Below are positions 16,818-25,052 of a stretch of 64,000 nucleotides of DNA, piece after piece. Origin of the DNA: Odoribacter sp. (GTDB taxonomy: Bacteria; Bacteroidota; Bacteroidia; Bacteroidales; Prolixibacteraceae); contig PNOH01000027.1 of assembly GCA_013824715.1 (NCBI GenBank), positions 1-64,000 on the forward strand, in the 5' to 3' direction. Numbering within the stretch: the stretch's first letter is position 1; each line of letters starts with the position of its first letter. A model generated the notes under the pieces. It did no database searches. It saw only the letters and a program-made list of their open reading frames with translations, and was not told the origin of the DNA. A program made the position numbers and the translations under genes.

Positions 16818-17438
16818 TTAAAAGTTTAATAATTCGTCATAAATAAGCTGAAGCCGTTCGCGCAAAACCAAAACTGCGTAGCGTTTTCGGGAGATGAGTG
16901 TATTCACCTGAACCCCGGTCTGTTTTGAAATTTCCTTAAATGAAAGGCCTTTCAGTTCAGTCAATTCAAAAACCTCGTGTTGTTCCTCCGGAAGTTCATC
17001 CAATGCTTTGTCCAGTTCGGTCCATACCAACGAACGCAAATAATCGTCTTCGGGTGTGCTTCCATCGTCAAACATCAGATTCCGTAATTCAGTAAAAATG
17101 CCTTCGTCGTCGGTTTCTGTGAAAATCTCTGGTAACGATTCTGTTTTCTTTTTGCGGTATAAATCGGTAATCCGGTTGCGGGCAACGGTAAAGAGCCATG
17201 CAGCCATCTGGTCAATGGGTTTTAACAACCGGTCGGCATCAGCCAGTTGGTAATAAACTTCCTGAAGAATATCGTCGGCATCTTCGCTGTTTTGCACACG
17301 TTTCCGGATAAAGCCCTGCAAACGAATGCCATAGTTTTTAATGATGTCGGCGATATGTTGTTTTTCTTTCACAGTTGTCTTTATCAGCGCGACCGACAAA
17401 TCGCCGGGCAACAGCTCTAAAATCTCAATTCCACTCAT
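16818..17438 (-). CDS. ECF RNA polymerase sigma factor, third type
   Basis: A 206-residue ECF sigma factor. Region 2 shows NSEDADDILQEVYYQLAD and AAWLFTVARNRITDLYRKKK; region 4 shows LPEEQHEVFELTELKGLSF and KEISKQTGVQVNTLISRKRY. It differs from the module A and B sigma factors, with a longer linker rich in acidic residues between the regions. The only visible partner is the His-rich membrane protein immediately downstream. No zinc anti-sigma domain is visible. Confidence 0.87.
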   Translation of the reverse strand: MSGIEILELLPGDLSVALIKTTVKEKQHIADIIKNYGIRLQGFIRKRVQNSEDADDILQEVYYQLADADRLLKPIDQMAAWLFTVARNRITDLYRKKKTESLPEIFTETDDEGIFTELRNLMFDDGSTPEDDYLRSLVWTELDKALDELPEEQHEVFELTELKGLSFKEISKQTGVQVNTLISRKRYAVLVLRERLQLIYDELLNF

Positions 17439-17601
17439 ATTGTTTTGTTTGACGACAATTAATCTGATCCGAAAAGCCTGATCTGTATACCGATCTGTTT
17501 CACACTCAAATCCAATTGTTCAGCTTATATGGGGATAGACGAATGAGGTTGAAGAATATTTTAAATGGAATGAAATTTTTTCTTAAAATGAGAAATCAGA
17601 A

Positions 17602-17634
17602 TTTCCGTTCGCGAAAACGGAACGGCAAAGTATA
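17602..17634 (-). repeat. REP-like palindromic element
   Basis: The plus strand reads TTTCCGTTCGCGAAAACGG then AACGGCAAAGTATA, the reverse complement of the CTTTGCCGTTCCG form. It matches the copy at 12551-12583 almost base for base. Confidence 0.65.
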
Positions 17635-17650
17635 GGCCTGCAAACAGTAT

Positions 17651-17694
17651 TAAAAAGAACGGGTAACGCGCATCGCAATACCTGTTCTTTTTTT
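17651..17694. terminator. Strong bidirectional terminator-like hairpin without an obvious gene
   Basis: A 14-bp stem (one G-T pair) around loop ACGCGCATCGCAA, with T-run TTTTTTT on the plus side and AAAAA on the other. It lies between an ECF sigma promoter region and a toxin operon that already has its own terminator. Confidence 0.65.
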
Positions 17695-17812
17695 CTCATC
17701 CCTTCGACAAGCAGGCGACGAAAACCCTTTAAAAGCTGTGTGTAATTGTACCTTGTCAAACTTCATTTAAGCTAAAATTGTGTACTGAACGGTTAAAGAC
17801 TCCGTCCAGACA

Positions 17813-17841
17813 AGAAAAAGCCCGGCGTGTTTCGTCGGGCT
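17813..17841 (-). terminator. Terminator of the YafQ toxin operon
   Basis: On the minus strand AGCCCGACG-AAACA-CGCCGGGCT followed by TTTTTC makes a stem with one A-C mismatch, 29 bases past the toxin stop codon. Confidence 0.75.
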
Positions 17842-17869
17842 GTGGGTATGTGGTGAAAAATGTAAATTG

Positions 17870-18145
17870 TTACTTAAATAGATCGGAATGGGTGCCGGTA
17901 TTCATAAACAAGAGTATTAGAATATCGTTGTTTTGTTGCCAGATCAAAAGCCAGTCTGGTTTAATATGGCACTCCCAACACCCAATATATTTTCCAGATA
18001 GTTTATGTGCTTTGTATTCGGGAGGTAATTGGCCGGTTTCGGCCAGTAAATGTATGGCTTCTTCGAGCAAAACCATGTTATACCCGCGTTTTTTACATTG
18101 TTTGGCCTGTTTCAAGAATTGGCCGGTATATTCGATCCTATACAT
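17870..18145 (-). CDS. YafQ-family type II toxin (ribosome-dependent mRNA interferase)
   Basis: A 91-residue RelE-superfamily toxin. It matches the YafQ pattern in the catalytic parts: His47 in KAHKL, His60 with Asp64 and Trp65 in CHIKPDW, and His86 in GTHSDLF, which are the residues used for mRNA cleavage at the ribosome in YafQ. All are present, so the toxin is probably active. The gene starts 3 bases after the antitoxin stop; the pair ends in a strong terminator. The family is usually autorepressed by the antitoxin-toxin complex. Confidence 0.9.
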   Translation of the reverse strand: MYRIEYTGQFLKQAKQCKKRGYNMVLLEEAIHLLAETGQLPPEYKAHKLSGKYIGCWECHIKPDWLLIWQQNNDILILLFMNTGTHSDLFK

Positions 18146-18148
18146 GGG

Positions 18149-18346
18149 CTAAATTTTGCTCATTAAGTCTTTCGCGTTTTTAGCCTTATATACCCGCCCC
18201 TCTTTAATGTCATTCAACGATTTTTCTATACCGTTCATTGCTTGCTGTTCATCGACCTTAAATAAACCAACAGTTTTGAGCATGTTGATAATGCTCCTGG
18301 CAGCTGTATTTCGTCCGTCGAATTCTAAAATAACTTTTGTTGCCAT
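18149..18346 (-). CDS. Antitoxin of the YafQ-type pair
   Basis: A 65-residue small protein directly upstream of the toxin. It starts with a beta-strand MATKVILEFDGRNTAA and ends in a charged helical part, EKSLNDIKEGRVYKAKNAKD, like other Bacteroidota antitoxins cotranscribed with RelE/YafQ toxins. A TAAATTTG -7 element (18370-18377, minus strand) lies 24 bases ahead. The DNA-binding type is not clear from the sequence. Confidence 0.8.
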   Translation of the reverse strand: MATKVILEFDGRNTAARSIINMLKTVGLFKVDEQQAMNGIEKSLNDIKEGRVYKAKNAKDLMSKI

Positions 18347-18443
18347 AGCGATTATTTTTTTGAGTGTTACAAATTTAACGAATTTTTTATAAAAACCTTC
18401 GGCTGCCTTCGACCAGCATGGATCGTCCCAATGATGAGGCTGT

Positions 18444-21400
18444 TTATTTCATTTGTTCATGCCATTTTGAACGATCTGGTGGGGCAGGGGCGTTCACCTT
18501 TTTAACCGGGTATTCCATCAACTCTTTCAACAGAACTTCCACCGCTTTTTCGATACAGGGATCAATGCCTTTGGCCAGTTGTTCAGGTCGGTCAACTACT
18601 TCAATGTCGGGCGATACGCCGGTTCCTTCAATAATCCACTGTTCGTTTTCGTCGTAAATTCCGAAACGGGGCACGGCAATATAGCCACCGTCAACCAGCC
18701 CGGCATTGCCCGACATGCCCACCAATCCGCCCCAGGTGCGCGTTCCGATGAGTTTTCCCAATCCCTTTTTGCGGAAATAATATGGAAAAGCATCGCCCCC
18801 TGAAGATGAATATCCGTTTGTCAGCATCACTTTTGGGCCATTGTGCGCCACTCCAGGCGTTTTCATGGCCGATAAACCATTTCGTTGCCAGTAACTAAGT
18901 GTTTTGCGTTCAAGCAGTCCGGTCATAACATCAGGAATAAAACCACCGCCATTGTAGCGGTCGTCAATGATCAGGGCTTCTTTTTCGTTATATGCATACA
19001 TGCCCCTGAAGAGTTCCCGGTTTCCATCGGTTGAAGTGTTTGGCACATAAATGTATCCGATTTTTCCTCCTGAAAGCTTGTCAACCATGGCACGGCGTTC
19101 ATTTACCCAGTTCAGGTTCAGCAATTCCAGTTCGCTGGCAATTGGTTTGATCGTATAAGTTTTTGCCCCGGCGCTTTCAGGTTTTGCATTGACAGTAATT
19201 TCAACCATTTTGCCTACGGTATTTTCCAGCAACTGGTATGGATTCATACTCAGGGTCAAATCGATTCCGTTTATAGCAACCAGGTAATCGCCTTCCTTCA
19301 CATTCACTCCTTGCTCTGTAAGCGGCGAACGACGGGCTTCGTTCCAGTTTTCTCCTGAATAAATTTTCGCAATTTGGTATTTACCTGAAGTTTGATCGGC
19401 TTTTAGTTCCGCGCCCAGCAATCCGGTATCCACACGTTTCACACGTTCAAAATCTCCCCAATCCACATAAGTATGACCGGTATTGGTTTCCGAAACAATT
19501 TCACCCAGAATGTAATCCAGGTCGGCCCGGTGACTGACAAACTGGACCAGCGAGGTATATCGCTCTTTAATGCCTTTCCAGTCAACACCATGAATATTGC
19601 TCACATAGAAATAGTCGCGGAAAATACGCCAGCCATCGGTGTAAATCTGAGCCCATTCTTTCTTTGGGTCAATCTTCATCACCATGTCATCCAAATTCAG
19701 TTTTCCGGCGCCAGGTTTTTGTCCGGCAGCCAGTTTAGTTATTCCAAAGTCCTTTCCTGAACGGTAAATCATCATTTTGCCATCGGCGCTCACTACTGCC
19801 TGGCCCACTTTTTCCATCACCTCTTCATCCTTTTTATCTTCAATCGTGAATTTCCGGAGTGAACCTTCACCGATATAAAGAATTCCGCCTTCAATGGCTA
19901 CCAAATTGCGGTAACTGCCTGCAACCATTGGAAATGCTGTTATTCTGGAATTAATTCCATCCAGGTCAATCTGAACTTTGACTGGTTCTTTTGCAACAGG
20001 TTTTTCTTCAGTCTTGGCTTTTTTATCCGTTTTCGGTTCCTCTTTCGGCTTTTCTGTTTCCTTCACCGGTTCGGTGTCATTTTTATCAGTAAATAATTTT
20101 GGGGAATCAGCTTTCAGCGCAACGGCATAAATCCGTGTCGATTTGTTATATACATAGTTGAATTCGAAACTGCTGAAATCAAGGTTATAATCGCGGTCGG
20201 AAACAAACCAAATGTATTTGCCATCGGTTGAGAAAACCGGCGAACCATCATTGAAACGATCGTCGGTGAGTTGTTTGTTTTCGGCTGTTTCAAGGTTGTA
20301 AACCCAGACTGCGCCCAATCCGTTAGCCCCTTCCTTGTCGTAAGTTACCCATCTCGAATCCGGGGAAAACGAGTACGATTGAATTTCATTGCGGTTGGCA
20401 TGGGTTACCACAGTGGTTTTTCCGGTTTCAACATCAACCAGTTTTAGCTGAAGGCTGCGGTCGAAATAAAGCAGGTATTTGCTGTTTGGCGACCATTCCG
20501 AATCGTATTTCCAGGCGGATGAGCCGCTTGTCAGTTGTTTTGGGGCGACTCCTTTTTTGTTTTCGAGCAGGTAAATTTCGTACTCGCCCGAAGCATCGGA
20601 ATAGTATGAAATGTATTTTCCATCGGGCGACCAGCGTGGATAAACTTCGCGAACGCCTTGCGTATTGGTCAGGTTATAAGTTGGTCCGTTTTCTGCCGGA
20701 ATAGAGAAGATATCTCCACGCGCCGAAATCAGCGCACGTTTTCCTGTTGGTGAAATTTCGTATGCCTGCACAAAATCCTTCACATTTTTGTAGAAAGGAA
20801 CAATGTTCGGATTATCGAAATGAATGCTGACATTCACTTTTTCTTCCTTGCCGGTTTGCAGGTTCAGTTTATACAGAAAACCTCCATTTTCATAAACCAT
20901 TTGTCCGTTTTCTCCGGAAGGCCACATGCAGTCAAAATCAGCGTGTGAAGTCATCTGTTTCAACGCTTTTGTATTGGTGTTGTATTGGTATATGTTCAGT
21001 TTCAGGTCACGGTCGGATGCAAAATAAATGTTTTCGCCAAACCATGTTGGAAGCTGGTCGGTTCCAATAAAGTCGGTGATTTGTTCCGAAGTGTTTTTAT
21101 CCAGATCGTAAATCCATAAGTCGGAAGCGCGGCCTCCTTTGTAGCGTTTCCAGGTACGGAACTCGCGGTCAACCGGCGTGAAGCAAAGTTTTTTATTGTC
21201 GGGTGACAAAGCTGCGAAACCACCATTAACAATGGGTAGTTCTTTTTCAAGTCCGCCATCGGTGCTTACCACAAAATATTTGCCGTTTCGCTCGCCAAAT
21301 GGAGTGCGATTCGCCCGAAACAAAATGTTTTTGCTGTCCGAAGTCCAGTCGAGTGGAACATCGTCGAATCCGCCACGAGGAGGCATCACGCCCACCGAAT

Positions 21401-21728
21401 TGTACCAGGTCAGTTGCCGGGGTGTTCCGCCGTTCGAAGGCATCACAAAAATTTGGCGGTTTCCGGAGTATTCGCCCGAAAAGGCTATCCATTGTCCGTC
21501 AGGCGAAATTTTCGGAAAGAGTTCCTGTCCGGCATGGGAAGTCAGTCGGCGGGCTTCTCCGCCATTCGAGTCAACCGTCCAGATGTCGCCGGCATACACA
21601 AAGGCAATCAGGTTAGTATTAATGTCAGGGAAACGCATCAGACGGGCTTCGTCCTGTGCGTTGGCGCCCAATCGGAAAGCCAGGCTGAAAACAGCCAAAG
21701 CCATGATTTTAAAAATGATTTTTTGCAT
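18444..21728 (-). CDS. Tricorn-like S41 tail-specific protease with PD40 beta-propeller
   Basis: A 1094-residue secreted protein (signal peptide ending ANAQ, residue 25). Residues about 30-540 hold many PD40/WD40-like beta-propeller blades (for example LFPKISPDGQWIAFSG, YPRWSPDGKYISYYS). A Lys/Glu/Pro-rich linker spans 551-585. A core domain (690-760) contributes His752 in TGHTYVDWGD, a PDZ domain covers about 770-860, and the S41 catalytic domain covers 885-1050 with nucleophile Ser975 in NGYSSSGGD and Glu1034. The order and residues match archaeal tricorn protease and bacterial tricorn-like homologues, which degrade peptides. Here the signal peptide places it in the periplasm. It is transcribed alone. 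Confidence 0.93.
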   Translation of the reverse strand: MQKIIFKIMALAVFSLAFRLGANAQDEARLMRFPDINTNLIAFVYAGDIWTVDSNGGEARRLTSHAGQELFPKISPDGQWIAFSGEYSGNRQIFVMPSNGGTPRQLTWYNSVGVMPPRGGFDDVPLDWTSDSKNILFRANRTPFGERNGKYFVVSTDGGLEKELPIVNGGFAALSPDNKKLCFTPVDREFRTWKRYKGGRASDLWIYDLDKNTSEQITDFIGTDQLPTWFGENIYFASDRDLKLNIYQYNTNTKALKQMTSHADFDCMWPSGENGQMVYENGGFLYKLNLQTGKEEKVNVSIHFDNPNIVPFYKNVKDFVQAYEISPTGKRALISARGDIFSIPAENGPTYNLTNTQGVREVYPRWSPDGKYISYYSDASGEYEIYLLENKKGVAPKQLTSGSSAWKYDSEWSPNSKYLLYFDRSLQLKLVDVETGKTTVVTHANRNEIQSYSFSPDSRWVTYDKEGANGLGAVWVYNLETAENKQLTDDRFNDGSPVFSTDGKYIWFVSDRDYNLDFSSFEFNYVYNKSTRIYAVALKADSPKLFTDKNDTEPVKETEKPKEEPKTDKKAKTEEKPVAKEPVKVQIDLDGINSRITAFPMVAGSYRNLVAIEGGILYIGEGSLRKFTIEDKKDEEVMEKVGQAVVSADGKMMIYRSGKDFGITKLAAGQKPGAGKLNLDDMVMKIDPKKEWAQIYTDGWRIFRDYFYVSNIHGVDWKGIKERYTSLVQFVSHRADLDYILGEIVSETNTGHTYVDWGDFERVKRVDTGLLGAELKADQTSGKYQIAKIYSGENWNEARRSPLTEQGVNVKEGDYLVAINGIDLTLSMNPYQLLENTVGKMVEITVNAKPESAGAKTYTIKPIASELELLNLNWVNERRAMVDKLSGGKIGYIYVPNTSTDGNRELFRGMYAYNEKEALIIDDRYNGGGFIPDVMTGLLERKTLSYWQRNGLSAMKTPGVAHNGPKVMLTNGYSSSGGDAFPYYFRKKGLGKLIGTRTWGGLVGMSGNAGLVDGGYIAVPRFGIYDENEQWIIEGTGVSPDIEVVDRPEQLAKGIDPCIEKAVEVLLKELMEYPVKKVNAPAPPDRSKWHEQMK

Positions 21729-21801
21729 TGTTGATGAATGATTAAAGTTGTTAGAGCTAATTGGTTTATATTCTTATAAGGTAATTACAAGTGAATAGAA
21801 A

Positions 21802-21825
21802 CAAAAGTAAAATTGTTTACCTTTG
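21802..21825. promoter_or_regulatory. Divergent overlapping -7 elements (S41 protease and DUF2442 gene)
   Basis: On the minus strand TACTTTTG (21802-21809) and on the plus strand TACCTTTG (21818-21825) both match TAnnTTTG and point away from each other with only 8 bases between. They would serve the protease (leader about 73 nt) and the DUF2442 gene. Neither has a clear TTTG at -33. Confidence 0.45.
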
Positions 21826-21857
21826 AAAAAAATGATATAAATGTCTAAACTTTAGGG

Positions 21858-22100
21858 ATGGTTGTGTCAATCGAAAAAGCAGAATATGTAAGTGATTATA
21901 AAATTGAATTCTTCTTTTCAGATGGAGTTCATAAACTGATTGACTTTTCAGGCTTTTTATTGAAGGCTAGAAATCCTATGACTAAGAAATATCTTGACAA
22001 ACATCTTTTTCAGCGCTTTACTATTGAATATGGTGATATTGTTTGGAATGATTATGAAATGTGTTTTCCAATCTGGGATTTGCATGAGGGCACAATTTGA
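21858..22100 (+). CDS. DUF2442 domain protein
   Basis: An 80-residue protein fitting the DUF2442 family: beta-strands with YKIEFFFSDGVHKLIDFSGFL, then FQRFTIEYGDIVWNDYEMCF and the family-typical C-terminal (P)xWDLHEGTI. Many members sit beside DUF4160 or toxin-like genes, and some are thought to act in toxin/antitoxin-like pairs; here no DUF4160 partner is present, so this is a solitary copy. The function is unknown. Confidence 0.75.
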   Translation: MVVSIEKAEYVSDYKIEFFFSDGVHKLIDFSGFLLKARNPMTKKYLDKHLFQRFTIEYGDIVWNDYEMCFPIWDLHEGTI

Positions 22101-22147
22101 TTTTTACCTACAGCAACCTTTGCAAACAGACTAAATAGTTACATCAA

Positions 22148-23446
22148 ATGAAAAAACTCAATTTGCTATTATTGATACTATTAGCAGTAGTATCGATACA
22201 AGCGCAGGACTATCAGATTAGTTTTACAGGAAGAGGAGAAAGTACACAAGTTGGTACAGTAAAGGTTGAAAATTTGACGCAAGGTAAAAGTGTAACTTTA
22301 AATGGAACAGAAATACTCCATTTGGTGGCAACAAGTACAGGAATAATTCCGATGCTTGAGACTGAAAATACCTTACGAATTTATCCAAATCCCACAAACG
22401 GAAATAGTACAATTGATTTTGTCGCTACTGCTATTGGTATGGCAAATATTGAATTGTTTGATATTACAGGGAAAAAAGTAGGTACTGCCCAGAATATATT
22501 AACAACTAATGGTAATCATTCCTATCAAGTATGCGATTTACGGAGTGGAATCTATACTGTAAGAATATCATCACAATCATATAACCATATTGGAAAATTG
22601 GTTAGTAAGGGTACTGCAAACTCAGAAGTGAAAATTAACTATCTTGGGAATGGGATAATTCAGATTACATCGATGAAGTTGAAAAGTGCCAATGCTGAGA
22701 AAATAATGCAATACACCGCTGGAGATAGGTTGAAAATTACAGGCACATCAGGCAATTACACAACTGTTGTTACCGATACTCCAACTCAAAACAAAACAAT
22801 AACTTTTCCTTTTGTTGACTGTACGGATGGTGACGGAAACAACTACCAAGTAGTACAAATTGGAACACAGATTTGGATGAGTACAAATCTTAAAACTACA
22901 AAGTACCGAAATGGTGATCCAGTACCTATGGTCACGGATGATACTAAATGGGAAAACCTTATTTCCGGAGCTTACTGCAACTATAGCAATGATGAAATAA
23001 CTGGAAATAAATATGGCAAACTTTACAATTGGCACGCAGTAAATGACAGCCGAAATATTGCACCTATTGGCTGGCATATACCTACTCATAACGAGTTGAC
23101 AGCACTCGAATCATTTGTGGCAGGCAACCTAGGCCCTTCAGGCAGTGTAGCCAAAGCTTTGGCATCTAATACAGATTGGATTTCCTCTTCAGTTGCTAAT
23201 TCTGTCGGGAATGATTTAACTAAAAATGATACTTTTGGCTTTACAGCACTTCCGAGTGGATTTCGTGTTAAAAATGGAACATTTAACTATTTGGGCAGAT
23301 ATGCAGGTTGGTGGAGTTCTACTGAGTTCGACTTAACCAATGATAGTGTGTGGAATCGGAGTTTGAACTATGAGTACAGTTATATGCACAAAAATGTTTA
23401 TTACTTCAAGGAAACTGGATTTTCTATTCGTTGCTTAAAGGATTAA
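22148..23446 (+). CDS. Secreted FISUMP protein with internal T9SS-like Por domain
   Basis: A 432-residue exported protein (signal peptide ending IQAQ, residue 20). Residues about 73-145 are a Por secretion-system type A-like sorting domain: NTLRIYPNPTNG, then MANIELFDITGKKVG and LRSGIYTVRI. Unusually this lies in the middle. The C-terminal half (about 222-430) is a FISUMP domain: VQIGTQIWMSTNLKTTKYRN, GKLYNWHAV, GWHIPTHNEL and a final FSIRCL. FISUMP domains are common on surface proteins of Bacteroidota and Fibrobacter with unknown role. Base composition is lower in GC than the neighbouring genes, hinting at a more mobile surface gene. Confidence 0.82.
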   Translation: MKKLNLLLLILLAVVSIQAQDYQISFTGRGESTQVGTVKVENLTQGKSVTLNGTEILHLVATSTGIIPMLETENTLRIYPNPTNGNSTIDFVATAIGMANIELFDITGKKVGTAQNILTTNGNHSYQVCDLRSGIYTVRISSQSYNHIGKLVSKGTANSEVKINYLGNGIIQITSMKLKSANAEKIMQYTAGDRLKITGTSGNYTTVVTDTPTQNKTITFPFVDCTDGDGNNYQVVQIGTQIWMSTNLKTTKYRNGDPVPMVTDDTKWENLISGAYCNYSNDEITGNKYGKLYNWHAVNDSRNIAPIGWHIPTHNELTALESFVAGNLGPSGSVAKALASNTDWISSSVANSVGNDLTKNDTFGFTALPSGFRVKNGTFNYLGRYAGWWSSTEFDLTNDSVWNRSLNYEYSYMHKNVYYFKETGFSIRCLKD

Positions 23447-23553
23447 AAGAATCAGAAAATTAGACATTCACTAGAATGAGAGATATTCCTCTGTAGAACA
23501 AACCTCGAATTTTAAATACATCCCCTCTTTGCAATTTCTTCATGTTCTTTGTG

Positions 23554-23584
23554 TTTGAACCATACTCCGAATAACTTATCTTTG
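23554..23584 (+). promoter_or_regulatory. Canonical Bacteroidota promoter of cmk
   Basis: TTTG at 23554-23557 and TATCTTTG at 23577-23584 are separated by exactly 19 bases, a perfect match to TTTG-N19-TAnnTTTG. The leader to the cmk ATG at 23603 would be about 15 bases, which supports that ATG over the upstream TTG. Confidence 0.8.
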
Positions 23585-23602
23585 CCGCAAACTTTGAGAA
23601 AA

Positions 23603-24298
23603 ATGACCAATCACAAAATAATAATAGCCATTGATGGCCATTCGTCGTGCGGGAAAAGCACGATTGCCAAAGCAGTTGCCGCCAGGTTTGGATATATTTT
23701 CATGGACAGCGGCGCTATGTACCGGGCGGTAACTTTATATGCGCTTCGTCACAAGCTTGTTGCCGACGGTGAGGTTAAACGGGAAGAACTGATTAACGCA
23801 CTTCCTCAAATCAAAATCGAAATTCGTTACTATCCTGAGATACAAAAAAGTGACACTTTTCTGAACGGGGAAAACGTGGAGCAAGAAATCAGGCAATTAC
23901 CAGTCTCTCAGAATGTGAGTCCGGTAGCTACTATTGCTGAAGTTCGGCAGGCGATGGTGAAATTGCAGCGGAAGTTGGGCGAAAACAAGGGAATCGTTAT
24001 GGATGGCCGCGACATAGGCACGGTAGTTTTTCCTGAGGCTGAACTGAAATTTTTCGTAACAGCATCCGCTGAGATCCGTGCTAAACGCCGGTTTGATGAG
24101 TTGACAGCCAAAGGGGAAACGGTTTCGTTTGCCGAAATTCTGCAGAATATTCAGGAACGTGACCGGATTGATTCAACACGTGTCGCAAGTCCACTGCGCA
24201 AAGCCGATGATGCTTTGGTATTGGACAACAGCAATTTGACGCAGGAAGAACAATTGGAATGGGTGATCGGGAAAGTGGAGGAACGATTAAAGTTCTAA
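23603..24298 (+). CDS. cmk: Cytidylate kinase
   Basis: A 231-residue (d)CMP kinase from the ATG at 23603. The P-loop GHSSCGKST (12-20) binds ATP; MDSGAMYRAVT follows as the CMP-binding part; MDGRDIGTVVFP is the family signature; and RRFDEL with the later RDRIDSTR block forms the lid. It phosphorylates CMP and dCMP for nucleotide supply. In many Bacteroidota cmk is followed by ispH and pfkA; here the PIN toxin pair is inserted, on the other strand, between cmk and ispH. The stop overlaps the 3' end of the convergent PIN gene by 12 bases. Confidence 0.95.
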   Translation: MTNHKIIIAIDGHSSCGKSTIAKAVAARFGYIFMDSGAMYRAVTLYALRHKLVADGEVKREELINALPQIKIEIRYYPEIQKSDTFLNGENVEQEIRQLPVSQNVSPVATIAEVRQAMVKLQRKLGENKGIVMDGRDIGTVVFPEAELKFFVTASAEIRAKRRFDELTAKGETVSFAEILQNIQERDRIDSTRVASPLRKADDALVLDNSNLTQEEQLEWVIGKVEERLKF

Positions 24299-24721
24299 TA
24301 TTTTTCCAATTTTATCGAAGTCGCTATATTTCAGAATTGTTGTTCCACCTACTTTGATCAGTTCTAATAAATCTTTATCTCCGGTTATCAAAAAATCCGC
24401 TTGCGAGTCAATTGCTAAAGAAATTAAATAATTATCCTTTGGATCTCGACAAAGATTTGTACTTGAACTTATTGCAAAATTCACAGACGACTCCTCTAAC
24501 AGTTCGAAAAACTCAACAATTTGCTCTTCTGAAAAATACTTATTAATCTTTGGTTTTTTGAACACTTCAGACAATTCAAGAAGTTGCTCATTGCAGGTAA
24601 TTATTTTGATAAATTTAGAATCTAATTGATATTGAAGTCCTTTTAAATTTTTACCAATCAGAAATGAAATCCAAATGTTTGTGTCAACAATTATTTTATA
24701 GGATTTGTTCCCCTTTTTCAT
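24287..24721 (-). CDS. PIN-domain toxin (VapC-like ribonuclease)
   Basis: About 144 residues from the ATG at 24721 (an in-frame ATG at 24751 would add ten). It shows the PIN pattern: IIVDTNIWIS with the first acidic metal ligand, a conserved Glu in the middle helix (ELSEVFKKPK), DPKDNYLISLA with further Asp, and DFLITGDKDLL. It fits the group annotated as putative toxin component of PIN family (TIGR00305-like). It is preceded by and overlaps (26 bases) a 77-residue antitoxin gene. Its 3' end overlaps cmk by 12 bases in the opposite direction. Low GC compared with cmk suggests acquisition. Confidence 0.85.
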   Translation of the reverse strand: MKKGNKSYKIIVDTNIWISFLIGKNLKGLQYQLDSKFIKIITCNEQLLELSEVFKKPKINKYFSEEQIVEFFELLEESSVNFAISSSTNLCRDPKDNYLISLAIDSQADFLITGDKDLLELIKVGGTTILKYSDFDKIGKILEL

Positions 24722-24929
24722 ATCGTTGTTTTCTAACAGATTCAACTTCATTAGTTATTTCGTCCAAAGTCAACTCTTTTGTCTTAGTTGATTTTAAAAG
24801 CTTATTGAATCTTTTTAGAAACAAGGATTTTTTCAACTCATTGAATATCTCCATTTTATCATTGTCGTCAAGTCGGTTTATAATCCCAATAAACTGACTC
24901 TTATCTAATTCTATACTAATATTTTTCAT
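24696..24929 (-). CDS. Antitoxin of the PIN-domain pair
   Basis: A 77-residue protein, largely helical and charged, ending ELTLDEITNEVESVRKQRYEK. This C-terminal type (a short helix with EVExVRxxRYE) is typical of small proteins encoded just ahead of PIN toxins in Bacteroidota and Cyanobacteria. The last codons overlap the toxin start. It is AT-rich like its partner. Confidence 0.75.
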   Translation of the reverse strand: MKNISIELDKSQFIGIINRLDDNDKMEIFNELKKSLFLKRFNKLLKSTKTKELTLDEITNEVESVRKQRYEKGEQIL

Positions 24930-25052
24930 CTTCTAAAACTAAAATTTCATCAAACTTAGTGAATAACTATGAGGGTTACAAATTCCATTAGGTACTATTA
25001 TCGCAACATAAAAAAAATAGCATTTAGGATAAAAAGGTTTATATTTGATTAA

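Larger units (their letters stand above)
17439..17869. other. 431-bp gene-free gap with REP-like element and two terminator hairpins
   Basis: No gene is seen. A REP-like copy (minus orientation) lies at 17602-17634. At 17651-17694 AAAAAGAACGGGTA and TACCTGTTCTTTTTTT form a 14-bp stem with T-runs on the plus strand and a mirrored A/T tract for the minus strand, so it could stop transcription in both directions. At 17813-17841 there is the terminator of the toxin operon. The hairpin at 17651 has no obvious gene of its own upstream on the plus strand. Confidence 0.55.

Noticed and set aside
21178-21741. Plus-strand frame of 187 codons antisense to the protease N-terminus
   Set aside because: Shadow of the S41 protease signal peptide and propeller region.
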